This document shows, one piece after another, positions 1-9,476 of a DNA stretch of 24,781 nt. The stretch is from NCBI GenBank assembly GCA_000467715.1, contig AJFK01000186.1, positions 1 through 24,781 of the forward strand, given 5' to 3'. A model generated the notes under the pieces. It saw only the letters and a list, made by a program, of their open reading frames with translations, ran no database searches and was not told the DNA's origin. Positions within the stretch are counted from its first letter, which is position 1, and every line of letters starts with the position of its first letter. Source of the stretch: Hysterium pulicare CBS 123377. Its lineage: Eukaryota > Ascomycota > Dothideomycetes > Hysteriales > Hysteriaceae. Made by a program: the position numbers and the translations under genes.

Positions 1-498
1 TTACCGCACTGCGGCCTGCCGCCTTCGAATGGTTCTAGGTTGTCTGAGAGCAACGACTAGGGGATCCTGAGATGCACGGAAATTTAGCTGAGTGGTGGAG
101 GGCCGACATAGCCTGGGCAAGCTGGCAGGCTACGCTTGCTTATATCAGCAGCCCAGCCACGGCGTCCCAGTCCAGTTCGAAATCAGCGGTGAATCGTTTT
201 TCCGCCGCTGGCCTGAGGTGCCGCTTCACCATGAGAGGTGGTGACGAGGTCGCAACCTTGGAATTCTGCCTGGGCGCACCAAACGGTTCTATTAGCTTCG
301 CTCATGGTGAGCAAAGCCCTTCACCTACAATAGCATTCACACTGGAGCCTGTTGGAGCATAGCCAAAACCCCAACGAACATAGGTCAACCTCCGACCATC
401 CACGCCTGTTAACCTACCCTCAACACCCATCCCCGCCTCTCTCTCCTTCCTACTCCACCACCCAACTTTCTTTTCGACAACACCCAACAACCATCAAC
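1..498. other. Intergenic region and rad23 promoter/leader
   Basis: No recognisable gene lies here. A 96-codon open frame (72-362) has no family resemblance that I can see. The last ~90 bp before the rad23 ATG are pyrimidine-rich (about 417-475), a pattern common just upstream of fungal transcription starts, so the rad23 promoter and 5' leader probably lie in the right half of this segment. Confidence 0.5.
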
Positions 499-2011
499 AT
501 GAAGATCACTTTCAAGGTATGCTTTTCCGAGAAAATACTGTGCCACCAGGAGGCTAAGCTTGCATCGCAGGATCTGAAGCAAAACAAGTTCGTCATCGAC
601 GCAGAGCCCTCCGAGACGGTATGCAAATCCCATAGCTCACCCCGCTATGTTGCAAGGCTGACATTATCGATATCTGTTAGATCGGCGAGGTAAAAGCGAA
701 GATTCATGCGGATAAAGGGTGGGATCCGGCGCAGCAGAAGCTGATTTACTCCGGTATGCAACATCTTTGCTCGATTATCCATGACACTCTCAACGCAACA
801 GCTCTCTGACGTGTGGAAATAGGCAAGATCCTACAAGATGCCAACACAGTAGAGTCCTATAATATTGAGGAGAAGGGGTTCATTGTCTGCATGGTCTCGA
901 AGGTTCGCTTAGATCTATACTGCCGCCGTTTTGATCACCTACTCATAGCATCGTAGCCGAAAGCTCCAGCAGCTTCATCAAGCAAACCAGCACCTTCAAC
1001 TCCTGCCCCAGCCGCTGCACAAACCCCCTCTGCTCCTGCAGCCCCGGCTCCGTCGACATCCAGCACTCAAGATGCTCCTCCTACACCCTCTCCCGCACCC
1101 GCCACGCAGTCCTCCACCGACCCTATACGGTTCAATGACCCATCTGCACTAACAATGGGTAGCGAGCGTGATGCCGCCATCGCAAACATGGAGAGCATGG
1201 GTTTCGCTCGGGCTGATATTGATGCGGCCATGCGGGCAGCCTTCTTTAACCCCGATCGCGCGGTTGAATATCTTCTGACCGTAAGAATAGATTGAGGCTT
1301 TTGTAAGAATAATATCACTAACAACCGCACCAGGGTATTCCAGACAGTGCACGTCAAGAATCTACGGCTTCGCCAAGACAAAACCGAGGTCCCACCTCGC
1401 CGCCACCGGCCACGGGCGGAAACCCAGCTACCGCCACAACGACCGGAGGAGGCGAAGAAGCCGTAAACCTGTTTGAGGCCGCGGCGCAAGCCGGTCAAGG
1501 TGGACGCGGTTCTGGCGGTGCCCGAGGTGCTACAGGAGGTGCTGGGGCTGCAGCTGGAGCTGGAGCCGGAGCTGGCGGTGCTCTAGGCGGCAATAGTTTG
1601 GAGTTCTTGCGAAACAACCCCCAATTCCAGCAATTACGACAAGTCGTACAACAGCAGCCGCAAATGCTCGAGCCCATTCTACAACAAGTCGGTGCCGGAA
1701 ATCCTCAGCTAGCTCAGATGATCGCGCAACATCCGGAACAGTTCCTTCAACTTCTGGCTGAGGATGCCGATGAAGACGCGCCCCTGCCACCTGGCGCTCA
1801 GGCTATTAGTGTTACGGAGGAGGAGCGGGAGGCAATCGAGAGGGTAAGATGAATGTATAAATCGCAACTTTATCAATCTAACAAATCCTAGTTGTGCCGT
1901 CTTGGCTTCGAGCGCGACCTCGTCATCCAAGCATATTTCGCCTGCGACAAGAATGAAGAGCTAGCAGCAAATTTCCTCTTCGACCAGCCAGAGGACCCTG
2001 ACGAGCAGTAA
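499..2011 (+). CDS. rad23: UV excision repair / proteasome shuttle protein Rad23
   Basis: Seven exons, 499-516, 571-618, 681-753, 823-902, 957-1280, 1334-1843 and 1892-2011, join in frame to 390 residues (yeast Rad23 is 398). All six introns are 48-69 nt with GT..AG ends. Domain order is diagnostic. A ubiquitin-like domain spans 1-75 (MKITFKDLKQ.. with LIYSGKIL). A Pro/Ala/Ser-rich linker leads to UBA1 at ~142-184 ([19 protein letters not shown]). A Gly/Ala-rich linker at ~236-267 leads to the XPC/Rad4-binding STI1-like helices at ~268-323 ([16 protein letters not shown]). UBA2 lies at ~343-385 ([19 protein letters not shown]). By family knowledge the UBL docks on the proteasome, the UBAs bind ubiquitinated cargo, and the central domain stabilises Rad4/XPC in nucleotide-excision repair. 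Four of the introns interrupt or end the UBL-coding part. It is convergent with the purine gene 524 bp away. Confidence 0.96.
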
Positions 2012-2535
2012 TCAGTAAGCCATGATCCAATGACATAAATTCTCCAACACTTCGCGCACTGGCATGCCTATCAGCTATGACTGAAGCACTCTACAATCAG
2101 GCTGGGTTTCTTCTTTCTTTTAATATCTTCCCATGGATATTATTACGTGGCATGGAACAACCCCTCCTTTTTCCTTGCGTAACAGTATGATACCTTGGTA
2201 GGGAACAAGCTTCTCTGATCTTGCGGGGTGCAATTGCGGCTGGGCAGATTGATGTAGATAGCTCGGCTATTTTGGCGGTTTCCAATGAAATAAGTCACTT
2301 CAAAAACCCTTTAATCCATCATGAAAATGGTGTCTTGGTTGATTGAATTTCTAAACTGTGAACCCGGAAAAGCTTTTGTAGAAGCCGAGCGTCTTCGAAC
2401 GCCGACACAATTTCAAAAGGGGGTCCTAAAAGGTGAAACCCATTTTCACATTCTCCCCAAATCCAAAAACCAGACATGGTATCCTTTTAACCCTAGTCAC
2501 TGAGCTTAACGAAAGCCCAAATTTCCCACCACGCT
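2012..2535. other. Convergent intergenic (rad23 / ade17 3' ends)
   Basis: This stretch separates two convergent stop codons and should hold both 3' UTRs and poly(A) sites. I see only short open frames without family features, and no repeat or RNA gene. Confidence 0.6.
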
Positions 2536-4606
2536 CTAATGATGGAACAATCGAATATGCTGCTCCACGAAGGTAATCCCCAACTTCTCCGCCGTCTCAA
2601 AGACCGCCCCGTCGTTCTGACTCCCCGTCGGCGCAGCAATATACTTGACCCCCGACCTCTTCGTCCTAAACACGTTATCGATGAACGGGAAGAACGCATC
2701 CGAGCTAACCGCCACCTCCGACAATCTCTCCAACCAAGCCTGACGCTCCTCGGGGGAGAAGACTTGGGGCACTTCTTCGAAGTTGGCTTCGAAGTCTTGG
2801 CGCTCGATTCCTTCCGAGGGGACGGATCCGCTGCATAGAAGGTCGATGGCGTTGGATTTCGAAGGACGCTTGGTGCCTTTTTTCCACTTGAGGGAGAGGG
2901 TGCGTTCGTGGAAGCGCATCCACCAGTTGTCGGCTTTGTCGCCGGCGAGACGGGTGCAGTGGATTCGGGATTGTTGGCCAGCGCCTAGGCCGATGATCTG
3001 GCCGTTGAGAGCATAGCAGACGCTGTTGGACTGGGAAGGGTTAGTACGTAATTCATGGTGGGTTGGAATATGGGAAATTATACCTGTGTGTATTTGAGCG
3101 CAATTGTAGCTACGGTCAGGTCTCGTCGCGCTGATTCGGGCAGTGTTCCATTCTTTGGCGTAATGATTGTGGTGAAAGTATCAGCTGGCGATATTTTGGC
3201 ATCATTTCGGTGCTGCCTAAGATTGATACCGTAGACTGTTCTCGTCTCGGTTGGTGGTGGCACGAAATCTGGGTCCATTTGGAGAACCAGATATTTCCCT
3301 CCTTTCTTCTTCTTCAATATTGCTAGAGCCTCTTCAGTGTATTTTGGGGCAATGACGCCATCAGACACCTCGCGACTGATGATCTTGGCAGTAGGTAGGT
3401 CCACCTCGCGCGACAGAGCGATCATATCGCCAAAACTGGACATACGATCAGCTCCACGGGCACGAGCATACGCTTGTGCCAAACCAGAGTTCTCGATGCC
3501 CTCTATGTCGTCAACCATATAGACCTTCCGCTCTACATCGCTGAGAGAAACACCTATGGCAGCACCGGCAGGGGGGACATGCTTGAAGCTTGCAGCTGCC
3601 GGATAACCCAAGGCCTGATCAAGCTCTTTCACCAATGGCCATGCATTAAGAGCGTCCAAGAGGTTAATGTATCCGGGGGCGCCACAAAGTACCTTGAACG
3701 GTAATTTCGAGTCCGTCGAAAAAACCGTAGCTGGCGTTTGGTGAGGATTGGCACCATATCGCAATGTCAGTTGATGCTCTCCTTCTCCTGCGTACTTCTT
3801 TCGGAAGAAGTCGGCAATAGCCGTGTCGTACGCTGCAGTCTGTTCGAACGCTTTGAGCGCATATCTCTGCCTGCTCTTCTCCGACACCTCTGCATCATTC
3901 TCCAATTCGGTTAGGAAGTCATGATAGTCGTTTGGGTCGCTGATTATGGTGACACGGGAGTGGTTTTTCGCAGCGGCTCGCAGTAGTGTAACTCCACCTG
4001 CAAGGGATGAATATCAGTTTCGTGCAATCATAGTTGATCGAAGAGAACTACCGATGTCAATCTCCTGTGCTCGGGTCAGCAGTTTGTTTTGGGAAGGAAG
4101 ACGTGGTTCGCACCTCTACTGCTTCCGGAATTGTGACATTGATTCTTGCAACGGTCTCAGAGAACGGGTAGAGGTTGCATACGACGAAGTCAATCTATGT
4201 GGTATCGTCAGCGCAAATGTCTACACTCAGAAGTTCGCTCAGTGCTTCGTGAATTCCACTAGACACTCACCTTCTCAATACTGTTCTCGGCCAAATCCTT
4301 GCGGTCGGAGTCAAGATTTCTCGCCAGAATTCCGCCATGTACAGCAGGATGCAAAGTCTTAACACGTCCTCCAAGCATTTCCGGGGCTTTGGTAATCGCA
4401 GACACATCTTCCACAGGGAAGTTTGCCTCTCGAATCATCTTTGCAGTGCCCCCCGATGCAAGCAGCCTTACTCCTCTATCCTGGAGACCTTTGGCCAGGT
4501 CTAACAGACCTGTCTTGTCGTATACCGACAGGATGGCTTACATTCAATCAGCATTTCCACAAATATATGCAGGGCAGTCCCACGCACCAGTCTTCTGGAC
4601 CCCCAT
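2536..4606 (-). CDS. ade17: Bifunctional purine biosynthesis protein (AICAR transformylase / IMP cyclohydrolase)
   Basis: Six exons on the minus strand, 4606-4588, 4536-4271, 4194-4114, 4064-4052, 3997-3084 and 3030-2536, join to 595 residues, close to yeast Ade17 (592). The enzyme performs the last two steps of de novo IMP synthesis in the cytosol: formyl transfer from 10-formyl-THF to AICAR, then cyclisation. The N-terminal MGS-like cyclohydrolase part shows [36 protein letters not shown] and [10 protein letters not shown]. The C-terminal transformylase shows [10 protein letters not shown] and the FKH motif with K265-H266, which correspond to the catalytic Lys-His pair of human ATIC. The start is set by a 19-nt first exon encoding MGVQKT, whose splice completes the conserved [10 protein letters not shown]; the context is ACCATGG. 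Exon 4 is only 13 nt and restores EEIDIGGVTLL. Residue 268, after FKHV, is Pro where relatives have Ser. S. cerevisiae has two paralogues (ADE16/ADE17); the symbol is by orthology. Confidence 0.96.
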
Positions 4607-5031
4607 GGTAGTTTCTTCGATAGGAGATTAGAAAGTTGCCAGTCGATATTGGCCTTTGGGGTGTGAATATGTTCTACTGTGAATGCAGGGGATTCTCCAT
4701 AGATTTTTTTGGTTGCTCCCCGCTGGTGACGATTTGCTGCCCCTCGTCCCCGAGATCGGCAAGGCTGCAAGGAAAAATGTTTTTCCGACCGCAGCATCGC
4801 TCTTGTACTCCTGAATGGAGATGCACATTACAGCTTTGCCTTGCAAAAGCATAAACTTCCTATGCTCTATTGGGCGCATGTCTGTACATAAGCTTTTGAC
4901 CAATGATACCCTTAAACTCATAATATTTCAGTCCATCACGGGGGGGGCTTTACCTCAGAATCCGAACCTCGGCTTTCCGGACTTTGTTCAACATCTCATG
5001 TATTCCCGACACTCCAACTTCAGTATACGCC
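4607..5031. promoter_or_regulatory. Shared divergent promoter region (ade17 / Nudix gene)
   Basis: 425 bp separate the two divergent ATGs, so this must hold both promoters. An inverted CCAAT (ATTGG) lies at about 4868-4872 and a G8 run at 4940-4947. I did not find a clear TGACTC (Bas1/Gcn4-type) site or a good TATA box. The assignment rests on position only. Confidence 0.5.
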
Positions 5032-6504
5032 ATGGAGACAGGAACTGAAGAGTTGATAGCTCACTTGAAAACGGTCCTTCTCGACCTTGCCGCCAATCCA
5101 TATCCCGAAGTTGCCTGTCCCCCAACCGCCCAACGTCGAGCTTCCGTTGCGCTCATCCTTCGCATTCAACCACACTACTCCCACTGGCCTGCGATCAGAA
5201 GTCTCCCTACTCCCTCTCATAGCCCGTCACATCGAAGAAGATCTTCGGTTGCCTCTAACCCCGATCGTAAACTCTCCCTGAAGGACATCCTCGATACATT
5301 TTTCGACCAAGATTGGGTAAAGCATGGAGATCCCGAATTGCTGTTCATAAAGCGTGCAACAAGGGTTGGGGATAAATGGAATGGCCATGTAGCACTTCCT
5401 GGAGGTAAACGGGATCCAGAAGATGAAGATGATCAAGTGACTGCCGTGCGGGAGGCCATGGAAGAAGTAGGGGTTGACCTTTCTTATGCGCATGCCATAG
5501 CGATCGGAAATCTGCCGCAAAGGATTGTCACAACATCATGGGGAAAGGTTCCGTAAGTGAGAGCTTGGCATCTGCTTCTACTACAAACTCCTCCACTCTG
5601 GTCTTGCCCCTTATACTGACACAATCCCAGATTGATGGTGCTTTGCCCTTACATATTCCTTCTCACTTCTCCGTCACCACCAGCACTCCGCTTGCAGCCA
5701 ACTGAAGTTGCTTCTGCTCACTGGGTGTCTATCCGAGCTCTTCTATCTCCCGCTCAACGTACCTTCGAGTATGCTGACGTTTCTTCGCGACTCGCCAAAT
5801 CAGAGCTTGGCATCAAGCGTTGGTTCCTGCAGAAAATGCTTAGTAAGATGATGTTTGCTGCAATTCGTCTAGTACCATCTGGAAGCGCATACTGCAGTTC
5901 CATACCTGGTTTCGTTCCGGAGAGAGCTTCTACCTCCGACTCTTTTATTGGAAAACTGAAGGAAGTGTTGGGAGGTCCTGAGTCAACTCATGCGTCTGGA
6001 CAGGTACCTTTACTCCTTTGGGGGCTGACACTAGGCGTGATATCCGATTTATTGGAACATATACCGCCTCACAATGCGCTTGAATTGTGGAAATACCCCA
6101 CCTTTACAAATTGGGATGTAAGATTCACTATGTGGCTTATGTCGTATTCCTTCCGTAAACGGAAAGCCGAGGAGATGAGTTCCACCACACAAAGCTCAGC
6201 TCCTGCTGTGATCGAAGAAGGCATAGATGCGGTTGAAATGCCAAAACAAGACTTGCCTGATGAAGGGACTACGGAAGTCGAAGAGCCGGGAGAGGTTGGA
6301 ATAGGAGGATTGGGTGTCGGAAGGCATTGGGGACGGACGGGGCGAGCGAAGCTTGTTGCGCGAGGTGCTGCCGTGAACTCGATGTTAGAGGGCTACTATC
6401 CCATCGTCCGCAAAGCCGTTGCCGCGGTGTTAGTTGGGAGGATCACTATTGTGACGCTTCTGGCTGCTTACTTCTGGAACAAATACCGAAAGGCTAGAGC
6501 GTGA
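5032..6504 (+). CDS. Nudix hydrolase, CoA-diphosphatase-like, with C-terminal membrane extension
   Basis: Two exons, 5032-5552 and 5631-6504 (78-nt intron with branch-like TACTGAC), give 464 residues. The splice joins CC|A (Pro174) to continue KVP-LMVLCPYIF. The Nudix part (about 30-240) carries LPGGKRDPEDEDD and R140-E141-A-M-E144-E145-V-G147, the metal-binding Nudix box in the form seen in NUDT7/NUDT8/yeast Pcd1 CoA pyrophosphatases (GGK+D..D..TA.RE..EE.G). Predicted chemistry is hydrolysis of a nucleoside-diphosphate-linked compound such as CoA or acyl-CoA. The protein is far longer than a bare Nudix enzyme: it adds a hydrophobic segment at ~301-319, an acidic stretch at ~355-385, and a C-terminal hydrophobic helix at ~436-457 followed by basic residues. 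That suggests an organelle-membrane-anchored enzyme. Substrate is inference. The ATG at 5032 is the first in frame; upstream frame extension has only non-ATG starts. Confidence 0.87.
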
Positions 6505-6810
6505 TCGGATTTTGAAACTTTTAGGTGTATCGGATATTAGGAGTTGGTAGATTGGGACTACCCAAGTGTGTATCAAGTTCAGACCTTATTAAATTGATTC
6601 ATTCCATCATATGAACAACCAGGCACATCAAAGAGGATGAGAAACGCGATGGTTGTCAAAGCTTGCCGCACGAATTGAGTAGTATCTTGTTGTTGAGAGA
6701 TTGAAGTCCATTTATGATCAAGGTATACCAGCTGTCACCAAGGTAACTTCACAAATGACTTGGATACCGCGTCCACTCCGGCGTCCGATACATCTCAACC
6801 GGCAAATCCC
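6505..6810. other. Convergent intergenic
   Basis: 306 bp lie between the stop of the Nudix gene and the stop of the decayed membrane-protein gene. It contains only AT-rich 3'-UTR-like sequence and no recognisable element. Confidence 0.5.
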
Positions 6811-8695
6811 TCAACTAATGAATGCTTCTAGCACAATAAAATGCCTCATGAAAACATATCCAAAGGCTGCTGCTTGAATCAACCACGTGGTAATAACCGT
6901 CAGTACACCACCCAGCATCATGAGTATACGTTTCAGACACCCGCACATACAGCCATTCTTGCACATGTCCATTTCGGAATCTGTAAGGAAGGCGACTTGT
7001 AATACGCCTCGTATTACGCCAAAAATGACTTTGAGGGTGTTGAAAAGAATCCAAAGGAGGCCAGAGCAGGCGATGTAGATAGTGGAGACGCGCCAAAGTA
7101 GGCGCTCAGTTGGGGTGGGGGAAAAGTCATTCCAAGCGGCGGCATGGAGACCACCGTAAATCAGGACGCAGATGGAGAAGAAGAGAATGTCAAGGTACCG
7201 ATGCCGATGAGGCATCAGGTCTTTCCAAGGCCAATTCGGAATCCTCGGGTCCACGAAGGTTTGTTTTTGTAAGTCGAGTGGATACTCGCCCACCATCCAT
7301 TCCTCACCATCCAAGCTTTTCTGCATTTTCTTCCAATAGCGGTCCCATGTTGAGGGGTATTCTTGCAGACACTGGCAGGCAAGTGTCCATCGCGTGATGG
7401 TGGTCATCTATACAGTTGTGCGAATAGGAGGAGTGTAAAGGTCTGGTACCTTATGGTTTCGATAAACATGGCGTTTGCGAAAGCGGCGGCTGGATGGGTT
7501 GGGACCGAAGCCGAATGGGAGGAGGGCCATGCCTTTGTAGAGCTCGAAAGTTGAAAATTGCTCACTAGGATTATCCTCCCACGCAGACGTCGAGCCTCGG
7601 GTGTGTACTTTTCTCTGTTTTAATATGTGAGAACTCGCTATTCGGATTACTCCTAGCCCTTCGGAGGTGACGATCGGATGTTGAATCGCATTCAACGTAC
7701 GTGATGACGCTCGACCTTGACATGATTTATTCTCGACAGGTTCCATCTCTATGGCGATATCATTCATCCTCCGCACTGTGTCTGAGAGTGCGCTCATAGT
7801 GTAGGAATGCTGGCGCTGGTAATGCACCAGACTCTCGATCTCCAGGGGTTTGATTGCATTAGATCCTGCGACATGCTCTCTTTCCGTGCTATTGTGACTG
7901 AACATCCAGAGAGTAGCCACGGCAGGGCGAACCCATTCGCCCTTGAGTACCAGTGGGTCACGAACATCAAGCGGCTTGTTCCACCAGAACAGATATAGGA
8001 TCAAAGCACAGGCAACATGCGCAAGAGTATTAAGCTCTAGGAGCGTGATAGGAAGGGGCAGCAACTGACCTGGCGATGCAATGGATGATAAGCCATCCGG
8101 CTTGAATGATGACGAGGGCCTTGGCGAGATGGTCTGCTTTGCTTTTGTCAAGGATGAAGTCTTTGGATACTTTGGGGATATGACCCATCTCGGCGAGCAC
8201 GGCGACTCCGTTAGCAGTCAGGTGTAAGCGGGAGCAGCAAGGTATGTACTCGTCTTCTCCAGCGTCATCAGTATTGGACACAAAGCCGCCCATTTGAGCG
8301 AAGAAGCTGTGAGTCATTGTCCATTCAATTTCCTTTTTCGTCGCATCTTCTTGGTACTGCTCATCCAGATGTTTGTTAACGATTGCCGTGAGCTTCTTTG
8401 CCGACCTTTACTGCGACCAAGCAGTGTAGACTACTAATTCTGGAGCAAAAGCTCCCATCAAGACCCACTTCACCATTTCATAGAAAACGCCGAATGTAGG
8501 TGTGCCGCTGGGAGCTATGTTCAAATGAAGTGCAGTGTAGACGCAAAGAAACAAGGTAACAAGGCAGCTTATCAAAAGGTGAAAGGTGCCTCGAGTATTT
8601 GGCTCAGGCCCAGAAGTAGGTGAGTTTCAATTGGCCATTAGCCCTTTAACAGAAAGGAGCACTTACATCCAAGCGGTAGTAGTAGCATTGCCCAT
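6811..8695 (-). pseudogene. Decayed fungal multi-pass membrane protein gene
   Basis: Reading leftward, coherent protein runs across most of the span. It starts PEPNTRGTFHLLISCLVTLF at 8608, passes through WTMTHSFFAQMGGF, PITLLELNTLAHVACA, a WWNKPLDV motif and RHRYLDILFFSICVLIYGGL, and ends with two more hydrophobic segments. This matches my memory of a large family of uncharacterised integral membrane proteins in filamentous ascomycetes. It cannot be read through. TAA (8410-8408) interrupts WSQ*RSAKKL. A +1 shift is needed at the G4 run 8055-8058 to join ARSVAA to LPITLLEL. TAG at 7410-7408 stands immediately before MTTITRW, avoidable only by a 42-nt intron (7449-7408). The putative first exon (8695-8667, MGNATTTAW, donor GTAAGT) has no AG acceptor in the phase required by exon 2. 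Most residues look conserved, so inactivation may be recent. Assembly errors could explain single lesions but hardly all of them. Confidence 0.8.
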
Positions 8696-9269
8696 GTTGA
8701 CTGTGCGCTGCCTGGTCAACCTGCTCGAAATAGCGTTCGATAGTGTCAGGCTTTTAGGCTTGCAGAATGATGCAAGACTTAGGTTTGCATATGCTCCATA
8801 GTCACAATCAGTCTGCGAAGGAATGCGATCTGGAGATCAGTGTGCTGTTGTTCTTGTCTCTTGAGATGCGATACAGAGCTCGGCCGCAGCAGGCTTCTTC
8901 AGTATCAGGTTCACACAAGGCTGGGCGTGATGACCGCCACAGCTGGGCTGCATCTCAGCCGCACTCAGGCCTGGGGCGAAAACAGTTGAAGTTTGAAGTT
9001 GTACAACTCTTATGGAGTATCTAGATGCAAATAGACAGAGTTTTTCTTAAACCTCAACGCTTCATGTATGATCGAATGGATAGAGGTGAAAGAAATGACG
9101 GATGCAACGAAATATTAAAATGCTAAGCATGATGAAGGCAACATCCTCACCAGAGACAGATTGATCAGGGGCAAAACCAATTCTGTGACAATTATTTGAG
9201 CAAGCAGAAAGATGACATTGCACAATTGACTTCGTCTATAACCCTCCGAGTGCTGGAGATGATATGGGG
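8696..9269. other. Divergent intergenic (pseudogene / vtc4)
   Basis: This is the left part of the 781-bp gap between the decayed gene and vtc4. Only short open frames without family features are seen. It should contain the former promoter of the membrane-protein gene. Confidence 0.45.
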
Positions 9270-9476
9270 CACGTGCTGGTCAAAGGTTGGAGTTGCTTTC
9301 TTTTCGGGCCATGAATGACGCTCGGCGGGGTTGTCGCACGTTGCCATTTGATTGGACAATGGAAGCTCTTCAACTTTTCTTCCCAACAGTCCACCATTAT
9401 AACAGCTTTCTTTTCTGCTCTCCCTTCTTTGTCTCTTCAATATATATTCAATTGGTCACCATCGTTACCTCTAGCC
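9270..9476 (+). promoter_or_regulatory. vtc4 promoter with CACGTG, inverted CCAAT and TATA-like box
   Basis: A CACGTG palindrome lies at 9270-9275, 202-207 bp upstream of the vtc4 ATG. An inverted CCAAT (ATTGG) lies at 9351-9355, a TTATAA at 9397-9402, and a TATATAT-rich stretch around 9440-9447. CACGTG is the known core of the phosphate regulators Pho4 (yeast) and NUC-1 (Neurospora), and yeast VTC genes belong to the PHO regulon. Phosphate control here is therefore a reasonable inference. The same core also binds other bHLH factors such as Cbf1. Confidence 0.5.

Noticed and set aside
72-362. 96-codon open frame before rad23
   Set aside because: It has no family features and no splice partners; it is probably promoter DNA.
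6811-7407. Separate 198-residue membrane protein gene starting MTTITRW
   Set aside because: The frame continues upstream through family-typical sequence; this is the C-terminal part of the larger decayed gene.
9315-9476. In-frame N-terminal extension of vtc4 from an upstream ATG
   Set aside because: SPX proteins start at MKFG/MRFG, and the extra 54 residues have no conserved features and would cover the TATA-like promoter elements.
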